NCBI GenBank assembly: GCA_020445605.1
Contig: JAGRGH010000050.1
Span: forward strand, 42,167-106,166
Direction of reading: 5' to 3'
DNA length: 64,000 nt
Source: Chromatiales bacterium
GTDB lineage: Bacteria; Pseudomonadota; Gammaproteobacteria; JAGRGH01
Shown: positions 43,545 through 51,400 of the stretch, piece by piece
Position numbering within the stretch: the first letter of the stretch is position 1
How the letters are laid out: the number at the start of each line of letters is the position of its first letter
Translations under genes and position numbers: made by a program
The notes under the pieces: generated by a model
Databases searched by the model: none
What the model saw: the letters and a program-made list of their open reading frames with translations, nothing else
What the model was told of the DNA's origin: nothing

Positions 43545-44620
43545 AACCGCTGCGTGTCCTGTTGCTGGCCGACGATCACCCCGGGCATTTTCATATTGCC
43601 GAGGGTGTCGTGGCGGCATTGGGAAAGATCGCGCCGGTACATCTGCAACGCATCGAGGTACGCCGCCGTTCCAGTGTGCCGGCGCGCGCGCTCGGCTGGA
43701 TCGCCCCGCGCGCACCGGCCGCCAGCCTGCGAATCGCCTACCACCTCGGCGAACGGCCCGCCCGACCGGTCGACCTGATCGTTTCGGCTGGTGGAAACAC
43801 GACCGGGGCGAATGTCGCCCTGCATCGGCTGCTTGGGGCGCCGAATGTGTTCTGCGGCACGGTCCGGCATTTCAGCCCCGCGGACTTCAGCCTGATCGTC
43901 ACGCCCTATCGGCGCTTCGCTCCACTCCAGAATCATCTGCTGGCACCCAAGATCGGGCCGCTGGACGCCGACCGACTCGGGCGTCCGCTCGTGGTCGATA
44001 GATTTGGACGGGAGAACCTGCCGCAGCGGCTGGGGCTGCTGATCGGCGGAGACTCGGGCCGGTTTCGTTATGCCGGGTTCGACTGGCAGCGACTGCTGAA
44101 ACTGGTTCGGGAACTGCACCGCACCTGGGGCTGCCGCTGGTGGATCAGCACGTCCCGACGCACCCCGGACTCGGTCGCGGACGCACTCGCGACCATGGCT
44201 CGTGAAGAGGATTGCATCGAACGGCTGATCGACTATCGATTCGCGGGGTCCGGCACACTGGCGGAACTCTACGCCGCCGTCGACGCGGCGATCTGTACCG
44301 CGGATTCATCCAGCATGCTGTCCGAGGCAATCGGTGTACGGCTGCCAGTCATCACGGTGACGCCCGACACCGCAAGCTACAAGGCGGATGAAGCCGAATA
44401 TCGCGAATATCTCACCGAACAGGGCTGGTTCCGCAATGTCCCGCTGTTGCGGGCTACACCGGAAGCGCTCGCCGACGCGTTTGCGACGATCAGTCCGCTC
44501 GCGCTGAGCCCATTGCAGCAACTCGCCGAACAGCTCGCACAACGGCTTGCCCCACTTGGCCTGTTCGTGGCCGGCGGACCACCCGGTCAGCGAACCGGTC
44601 ATTCAGCAACGCGATACTAG
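43541..44620 (+). CDS. ELM1/GtrOC-like family protein, second copy
   Basis: A 359-residue, clearly diverged relative of the preceding gene. It begins LRVLLLADDHPGHFHIAEGV and contains VFCGTVRHFSPADFSLIV, LGLLIGGDSGRFRY, WWISTSRRTP and CTADSSSMLSEAIGVRLPV, matching the same family at corresponding positions. ATGA overlap with the first copy suggests coupled expression and perhaps a heterodimer. Its stop TAG is part of the CTAG that begins the 263-bp palindromic element. The empty target would give the same stop, so the insertion did not change the protein. Confidence 0.78.
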   Translation: MKPLRVLLLADDHPGHFHIAEGVVAALGKIAPVHLQRIEVRRRSSVPARALGWIAPRAPAASLRIAYHLGERPARPVDLIVSAGGNTTGANVALHRLLGAPNVFCGTVRHFSPADFSLIVTPYRRFAPLQNHLLAPKIGPLDADRLGRPLVVDRFGRENLPQRLGLLIGGDSGRFRYAGFDWQRLLKLVRELHRTWGCRWWISTSRRTPDSVADALATMAREEDCIERLIDYRFAGSGTLAELYAAVDAAICTADSSSMLSEAIGVRLPVITVTPDTASYKADEAEYREYLTEQGWFRNVPLLRATPEALADAFATISPLALSPLQQLAEQLAQRLAPLGLFVAGGPPGQRTGHSATRY

Positions 44621-44887
44621 GGCCTGTTCACACTACGCCTGACGCAGCGTTGCTGCCCCAAAATGTGTCAGGCAAGGCGCGAGGAGAAAAGTTTAGTGAG
44701 TCTAAATGAACGACGAGCAACGCCGCATGACGCATTTTGGGGCGCAACCCGAAGGGACGGGGCCGTTTTTCCGCCCAACTTTGTTGCTGCTCGCATATGT
44801 ACGTCAAGTACACCGCGCTCACAGCGCCTTGTTGGCCAAAAAAACGGCCGCCGTCGCTGCGATAGGCGTAGTGTGAACAGGCCCTAG
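44617..44887. mobile_element. 263-bp MITE-like element with perfect 20-bp inverted ends, CTAG flanks
   Basis: The element (44621–44883) has identical inverted ends of 20 bases: GGCCTGTTCACACTACGCCT at 44621–44640 and its complement at 44864–44883. CTAG lies outside on both sides (44617–44620 and 44884–44887), consistent with a four-base target duplication of IS5-group type. Inside, CCCCAAAATGTGTCAGGC (from about 44656) pairs with GCATGACGCATTTTGGGG (from about 44728) with two mismatches. No transposase is encoded, so it would need one in trans. Confidence 0.8.
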
Positions 44888-44894
44888 CCGCCGG

Positions 44895-45587
44895 CTAAAA
44901 CGTGTAACCGAACAACTCGATCTCGCGCGCGTACCAGTTGCCGATCTGCACACGCGTCTGATCGGTGTAGTAGCCACGGTAGTCGTCGCTGTTACGGGTC
45001 GACACATTGGTGCGCGGCAGTTCGACCTGACCCTCGAGCGCCAGCGTCGACAGCACCCGCGAAAAATCCGCAGCCAGTGATTCGTATCGTCCGATGAAAT
45101 CCAGCGCGATTTCGCCGTCGATGCTGTAGAGCGCGAAGTTGTCGACCCAGGCGCGCTTGCGATCGGCCAGGAAGGCGTCAAAACCCGGCCTGGTGCGAGC
45201 ACTCTTCGTCTTGTAGTGATACCAGGAGACCTGCCGATCCCACGGATTGCGCTCGAAACTGAACTTGAAGTATTCGTTCCAGATCCGCTCGCCGAGATAG
45301 GCCCGAACCCGCCAGGCCGGCATGTGTTCGTAATATCCGACGCTCGGGTGATAGCGACGCTCGGGTCGACCGAGAATCCGCCGCCATACCGACCGACGTG
45401 GCACCAGCGGATGTTCGAGGCGCCAGTTCTGCGCGCGCTGCCCGGGCCGCTCGGCCATGCGCTCGCGCGAGGCGGGCGTGATGATGTCGCGCTCGCCGCA
45501 CACGGGCGCCAGCGCGGCCTCGACGCTCGTGGAGGCCGTCTTGAACGTCTTGATGTAGATGAAGCGGTGTTCGTGCGAGACGATCAC
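44895..45587 (-). CDS. Sulfotransferase family 2-like protein
   Basis: A 230-residue protein beginning MIVSHEHRFIYIKTFKTAST. The PAPS 5'-phosphosulfate loop is IKTFKTASTSVEAAL, and the 3'-phosphate region is FERNPWDRQVSWYHY, as in 2-O-type carbohydrate sulfotransferases. The substrate is unknown but probably a glycan. The GTG at 45587 is preferred because the longer frame runs through tRNA-Cys. The gene starts 44 bases after the 3' end of tRNA-Cys on the same strand, so it may be transcribed together with the tRNAs and pgsA. Its 3' end lies seven bases from the palindromic element. Confidence 0.82.
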   Translation of the reverse strand: MIVSHEHRFIYIKTFKTASTSVEAALAPVCGERDIITPASRERMAERPGQRAQNWRLEHPLVPRRSVWRRILGRPERRYHPSVGYYEHMPAWRVRAYLGERIWNEYFKFSFERNPWDRQVSWYHYKTKSARTRPGFDAFLADRKRAWVDNFALYSIDGEIALDFIGRYESLAADFSRVLSTLALEGQVELPRTNVSTRNSDDYRGYYTDQTRVQIGNWYAREIELFGYTF

Positions 45588-45630
45588 GCGTTCACATCGG
45601 CACGGACGCGGGGACGAATTCCCGATCGAA

Positions 45631-45704
45631 TGGAGGCTGGGGCCGGAATCGAACCGACGTACACGGCTTTGCAGGCCGCTGCATAACCACTCTGCCACCC
45701 AGCC
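45631..45704 (-). tRNA. tRNA-Cys (anticodon GCA)
   Basis: A 74-nt gene with encoded CCA (45631–45633). On the minus strand it starts GGCTGGGTGGC, has the anticodon loop CCTGCAAAG (GCA), T-loop GGTTCGATTCC and discriminator T73, as expected for cysteine. It lies 111 bases after tRNA-Gly, in the same order as E. coli glyW–cysT. Confidence 0.96.
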
Positions 45705-45815
45705 GCGGGCGCGTAGAACGCAGCGGGTGGGCGCGGCCCTGAGCCGCCCGGCGCCGCCGCTGATCAAGCGTCGCGCGCGACCCGACGGGGCCAGCGGCGA
45801 TCACGAAGGGGAAAC

Positions 45816-45881
<66 letters not shown>

Positions 45882-45891
<10 letters not shown>

Positions 45892-46502
45892 GCGGAAGCG
45901 GAATTCTTCTTGAACGCCGGGTCGCTGTCAAGACGCTCGCGCCGGGATTCAGCCTGAACCGTCGGCCAGGCGGCGCGCAGATAGCTCACCATGGACCACA
46001 GCGTCAGCGCCACGGCGACGTAGAGGGTGACGATGCCGATCTGCATGGTCGGCAGCCCGAACAGGGGCGCCTGATACAGCAGGGCCGTGATTGCGATCAT
46101 CTGCAGGACGGTCTTGATCTTGCCGATCGGCGAGACCGCGACCCGCGCACGGGAGCCGAGCTCCGCCATCCACTCGCGCAGCGCCGACACCGTGATCTCG
46201 CGCCCGATGATCACCGCGGCCGGCACCGCGATCCACGGACTCGGATGGGCCTGGACGATCAGCACCAGGGCAACCGCGACAATGAGCTTGTCGGCCACCG
46301 GATCGAGAAACGCACCAAACGAAGACGTCTGGTTCCAGCGCCGCGCCAGATAACCGTCCAGCCAGTCGGTGATCGCAGCGAGCACGAACACCAGCGCGGC
46401 GAACCCGTGCGCCCAGCGCAGTGGCGCATAGAACACGGCCACCAGCACCACGATGGATGCGATGCGCGCGAGCGTCAGGAGAATCGGGGCATTCAGGGAC
46501 AT
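45882..46502 (-). CDS. pgsA: CDP-diacylglycerol–glycerol-3-phosphate 3-phosphatidyltransferase
   Basis: A 206-residue inner-membrane enzyme making phosphatidylglycerol-phosphate for phosphatidylglycerol and cardiolipin synthesis. The CDP-alcohol phosphotransferase motif D-G-x2-A-R-x8-G-x3-D-x3-D is seen in TDWLDGYLARRWNQTSSFGA followed by FLDPVADKL. Several transmembrane helices fit the family. The ATG at 46502 (MSLNAPILLTLARI) matches known PgsA starts and is preferred to one 15 bases upstream. It follows uvrC by 69 bases and its stop lies inside tRNA-Gly. The C-terminal tail (SRRERLDSDPAFKKNSASARE) is longer than usual. Confidence 0.95.
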
Positions 46503-46571
46503 CGATGCAGCCGGCATCGCTCAAAGCCTGATCATACCGCTGCGCCGACCGACCGCGCGACGCACCGGGTT

Positions 46572-48380
46572 TCATGTATGAAATGTTTCGTAAATTCGTT
46601 CCGCCAGGGCTCGATTGATGCCCGGCACCTGCGCGAGCTGCTCGATGCTCGCCTCGCGGACCTCGCGCAATCCGCCGAGGGTTCGCAGCAGCGCCTGGCG
46701 ACGTTTCGGTCCGAGGCCCTCGATCGCCTCCAGCGGCGATTGCGTGCGGGTGCGCTGGCGACGTGCCCGGTGCCCGGCGATCGCGAAGCGATGCGCCTCG
46801 TCGCGCAGGTGCTGCAACAGGCGCCGCCCGGGCGCGTCCGGTTCGATATCCAGGTCCTCGCCTTCCGCGTCCACGATCCGGTCCAAGGCCGCGCGCCGGC
46901 CCTCGCCCTTGACCACGCCCAACAACCGCTCCGTGTCGATATCGACCTCGGCGAGCGCCTCGCGCGCGACCCGCAGCTGCCCCTTCCCGCCATCGACGAT
47001 GATCAGGTCCGGCACGAAGCGCTCCGGCCCTGGTCGGTAGCGCCGGCGCAGGGCCTGACCGAGCGCAGCGTAATCGTCGCCGGGCGTGATGTCGCGGATG
47101 TTGAAGCGCCGATAGCGCGCCGGCGCCGGCCCGTCGCGGTCGAAGACCACGCACGAAGCCACCGTGCCCTCCCCGCCCGTGTGGCTGACGTCGAAACATT
47201 CGAGCGTCCCGGGCCGCTCCGACAACCCGAGCGCCAGCGCGAGGTCCGCAATCCGGGCGCCGACGGTCTCGCGATCCCCCAGTCGCGCGTCGAGCGCCGT
47301 CTCGGCATTCTGTTCGGCAAGTTCCATCCAGCGGCGCCGTTCCCCGCGCTGCGGGCGTTCGATGCGCACCCGCCGCCCGACTCGTTCAGTGAACGCGGAT
47401 TCGAGCAGCAGTGCCTCTTCGGGCTTCGGATCGGTCAGGATCAGCGGCGGCGGATCATGCTCGACGTAGTGCTGTGCCAGAAACGCCGCCAGAACCTCGG
47501 CGGCGTCGGCGTCCGGCGGCAGGTGCGGAAAAAAGCTCCGTTGCCCCAGGTTCAGGCCGTTGCGCACCAGAAACAGCGAAACGCAGGCGATGCCGTTGCG
47601 CGCCCGGCAGGCGACGACGTCCACGTCGCCGTTGCCGCGACTGACGTACTGTCGCGCCATGACCTGGCGCAGCGCCGCGATGCGGTCACGCACCCGCGCG
47701 GCGTGCTCGAAATCCAGGCGCGTGGACGCGCGCTCCATCTCGCCGCCGAGTTCCTCGATCAGGGCGTTCGAGCGCCCACGCAGAAACAGCTCGGCATGCC
47801 GCACATCGCGCGCGTAGCCGGTCTCGTCGATCCGGCCGACGCACGGCGCCGTGCACCGCCCGATCTGGTGCTGAAGACAGGGCCGCGAGCGGGTACGGAA
47901 GAAACCGTCCTCGCACTGGCGCACCGGGATCAGCTTCTGCATCAGGCGCAGCGTCATCCGCACCGCGCTGGCACTCGCATAGGGGCCGAAATAGCGGCCC
48001 GCGCCGCGCGCGCCGCGATGCAGTGCCAGGCGCGGGAACGGATGCCCGCTCAGATGAATGTACGGATAGCTCTTGTCGTCGCGAAGCTGGACGTTGTAGC
48101 GCGGCTTGTACTGCTTGATCAGCTGGTTTTCGAGCAGCAGCGCCTCGGCGCCAGTGTTGGTGACCGTGACCTCGATGCGGGCGATCTGCGCAACCATGCT
48201 CAGGATGCGGGCGTTCGCGGCACGCCGGAAGTAGCTCGACACGCGCTTGCGCAGATTGCGCGCCTTGCCGACATAGAGCAGCTGGTCGGACGCGTCGTAC
48301 ATGCGGTAAACCCCGGGACGCTGCGTGAGACCGCGCAGGAACCGGTCTGGGTCAAAGGCGGCTGCTTGCACATTCGACAT
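46572..48380 (-). CDS. uvrC: UvrABC nuclease subunit C
   Basis: A 602-residue DNA-repair nuclease that cuts both sides of a lesion with UvrB. Domains in order: GIY-YIG endonuclease (GVYRMYDASDQLLYVGKARN, residues about 22–41), Cys-containing and UVR segments, the RNase H-like C-terminal nuclease (FDVSHTGGEGTVASCVVFD; LIIVDGGKGQL), and helix-hairpin-helix repeats at the end (IEGLGPKRRQALLR). Length is normal. The ATG at 48380 (MSNVQAAAFD) is chosen because it precedes the first domain closely. Upstream there is no uvrY, unlike E. coli, but a divergent NRPS. Confidence 0.96.
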   Translation of the reverse strand: MSNVQAAAFDPDRFLRGLTQRPGVYRMYDASDQLLYVGKARNLRKRVSSYFRRAANARILSMVAQIARIEVTVTNTGAEALLLENQLIKQYKPRYNVQLRDDKSYPYIHLSGHPFPRLALHRGARGAGRYFGPYASASAVRMTLRLMQKLIPVRQCEDGFFRTRSRPCLQHQIGRCTAPCVGRIDETGYARDVRHAELFLRGRSNALIEELGGEMERASTRLDFEHAARVRDRIAALRQVMARQYVSRGNGDVDVVACRARNGIACVSLFLVRNGLNLGQRSFFPHLPPDADAAEVLAAFLAQHYVEHDPPPLILTDPKPEEALLLESAFTERVGRRVRIERPQRGERRRWMELAEQNAETALDARLGDRETVGARIADLALALGLSERPGTLECFDVSHTGGEGTVASCVVFDRDGPAPARYRRFNIRDITPGDDYAALGQALRRRYRPGPERFVPDLIIVDGGKGQLRVAREALAEVDIDTERLLGVVKGEGRRAALDRIVDAEGEDLDIEPDAPGRRLLQHLRDEAHRFAIAGHRARRQRTRTQSPLEAIEGLGPKRRQALLRTLGGLREVREASIEQLAQVPGINRALAERIYETFHT

Positions 48381-48495
48381 CGGCTGATGATAGCCCGCGC
48401 GCCTGTGGCTACGAGACCCGGCCGGGAGCCGGGTCAAATCCCCCGTGTCCGAGTCTGCGATAATCCGGCCCCTTCTCCGTTCCATCCGAACCTGC

Positions 48496-51400
48496 ATGCC
48501 GACCCAGACCACGCCGTCCGACGTGGAACGCGCTGAACCATCACACAGCGCTGCCGCCACCGTGCTCGAGGCACTTGAGCGTGTGATCTCGAAGCACGGA
48601 GACCGGATTGCCATCACCGACACGGTGCGGCAGCTGAGCTACCGGGACCTGTGGGCGCAATCGGGCGAACTGGCGATGCGGCTGGTTTCAGCCGGTGTCA
48701 TGTCGGGTGACCGGGTCGGCATTCTCCTGCCGCGCTCGGCCGCGGTCATTGTGTCGATCGTCGCCATCTGGCGCGCTGGCGCAGCCTATGTCCCGATCGA
48801 TCCGGAGTATCCGGCGCAACGCATTGGCTTCATGATCAGCGACGCACAGCTGCGCACGGTGATCGTCGACCAGACCACGGCCGCGCATGCGGCCGTTTCA
48901 GACGTCGTCAGCTTGCCGCTCGAAGGATCAACGCCCACGGTGCTGTCGGACGAACTCCCACAAGCCCCGGCTCCCCAGTCAACTGCCTATCTGATCTATA
49001 CGTCGGGATCTACCGGCCGTCCCAAGGCTGTCGAGATCACCCATGCCAATCTGGCCCGGCTGTTTGCGAGCGCGACGCCCTACTTCCAGTTTGGAGCCGA
49101 GGACGTTTTCTCGCTGTTTCACTCTTTCTCGTTTGACGTATCGGTCTGGGAAATCTGGGCGGCTTTGATACACGCGGCACGACTTGTGGTCGTCGACTTC
49201 GCCACCAGTCGAGACCCCCGCGCACTTGCCAGACTTTTCGAACACGAACGAGTCTCCGTTGCGAGCCAGACGCCATCAGCGTTCTACCCGGTCGCCGAAC
49301 TGGACGCGCGAGAGCCGCGCAACTTCGCGCTGCGCTATCTGATCTTTGCGGGTGAAGCGCTGGACGTCCCGCGGCTGCGGCCATGGCTCGAACGCCACGG
49401 GGAAAACCGGCCCGAGCTCATCAACATGTACGGCCCGACCGAAGCCACCGTTTATGCAACCTATCGGCGGATCCGCCTGGCGGATTGCTCCAATCCGGAA
49501 AGTGTCATTGGCCATCCCCTGCCCGATCTCGAGTTTCTGCTCGCTGACGAACACGGCGCAGTCCTTTCCGGGCAAGCCGAAGCCGAGGCCTGGATCGTGG
49601 GTCCGGGGCTCGCACGCGGATACTGGAATCGTCCCGACCTGACAGCCGAACGTTTCCCGACGCTGCCCGACGGCCGGCGGGCCTACCGCACGGGTGATCG
49701 GATGCGTCGTCTGGACAATGGCGAGCTCGTGTTTCTCGGCAGACTCGATCACCAGATCAAATTGCGCGGCTACCGGATCGAGCTTGGCGAAATCGAGGTC
49801 CGTCTGGAAGAACACCCGCAGGTAGATCGAGCCGTTGTGATGATGCGGGAGGACCGGCCCGGAGACCGGCGGCTGGTGGCTTACTGGACCGGGTCCGGCT
49901 CAGCCACGAGCGCGGACGAAAACGAGCTTCGCGAACACCTGCGCACGCGCCTGCCTGAATACATGGTCCCGGCACATTTCGTCCGGCTCGACTCGTTTCC
50001 GCTGAATCCGAATGCCAAGCTGGATCGAGCCGCGCTGCCGCTTCCCGAAGGGAACGCGGAATCATTGCCCGCGACGCGGGCGGGGGAACATCACGACGAA
50101 CTCGCGGCCATCTGGCGGGAGGTGCTGGGCAGCGCGCCACAAAGCGATGTCACATTCTTTAGTCAGGGCGGCAATTCGCTGTTGGTGATGCAACTGATTG
50201 CGCGTGTGGAACAACAGCTTTGCGTCGAGCTTTCGATTGCGCGCTTCTTTGGGGATCCGACGCTAGCCGGACTGCAATCCATGGTCGAACGCGCGCGGGC
50301 TGGCGCCGGCCCGACACGGGTCCGCGCAAGCACGCCTCGTCCCGCTCGGATTCCAATGTCCTTCGCGCAACAGCGCGCCTGGTATGTGCAGCATCTCGAT
50401 CCGGACAACCGCGCGTACCGCTTTCCGGCCCGGATCGACCTCGCCGGTCCGCTGGACATCCCCGCCCTGCACGCCGCGCTGAATCGCATCATTCAACGTC
50501 ACGAAATATTTCGCACCACGTTCGAGACCATCGACGGAGAACCAAGTCAGATCATCCACCCGGCCGAACCGATCCAACTCGAGCCAACCGCCGTTTCAGA
50601 GTCCGAACTGAACGCGGTGATCCACAACGAAATCGGTCGCCCGATTGACCTCGCCCGCCTGCCCGTCATCCGCTGGCATCTATACCGTCTGGCGCCCGAG
50701 CGCCATGTGCTGCTGCACATCGAACATCATCTCATTCACGACGGCTGGTCGTTCGCGCGTTTTCTGCACGAACTGATCGGTTTCTATCGCGAATACACGG
50801 GCGGGCCCGCTTCCGGTTTCGACCTGCCTCCCACCCAGTTTGCCGACTACGCGCTGGGCGAACGCGAATGGCTCGAAACACCGGCGGCAAAGCGCGAGCT
50901 CGAGTACTGGCGGTTACGACTCGCGGGGGCGCCCGGCGATGTCAGCTTTCCTCTGGATCGTCCAAGAACGTCCGTGCAGACGTTTGAGGGCGACATGTTG
51001 CGGATCCGCATCCCCGACACGCTTGCCGATTCCCTGCGGAGAACATCATCTGCGCACGGAACCACGCTGTTCATGACCATGCTCTCCGCGTTTGTGGTTC
51101 TGCTCGCCCGCCACACCAACCGGCGCGACCTGGTGATCGGTTCGGGACTCGCGAACCGTCGGCATCGCAGCGATGAGTCCGTGCTGGGCATGCTGGTCAA
51201 CAATGTCGCGCTCCGTTTCGAACTCGATGAAGACATGCAGTTTTTCCAACTGCTCGAGGCGGTTAGTGACTGCGCGCTGGAAGCCTACGACCACCAGTCG
51301 ATTCCGTTTGATCGCGTAGTTGCGGAGGTGGATCCGAACCGGGACGCCGCCCGCAATCCGCTGTTCCAGACGATGTTCAGTTTCCATGATTCGGCGCTGC

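Noticed and set aside
37378..44887. A composite transposon with the two CTAG elements as its ends
   Set aside because: The terminal sequences of the two elements are different, so one transposase could not use them as a matched pair; no transposase gene is present.
45588..45767. N-terminal extension of the sulfotransferase at 44.9 kb
   Set aside because: It translates through tRNA-Cys; the conserved PAPS loop begins close to the GTG at 45587.
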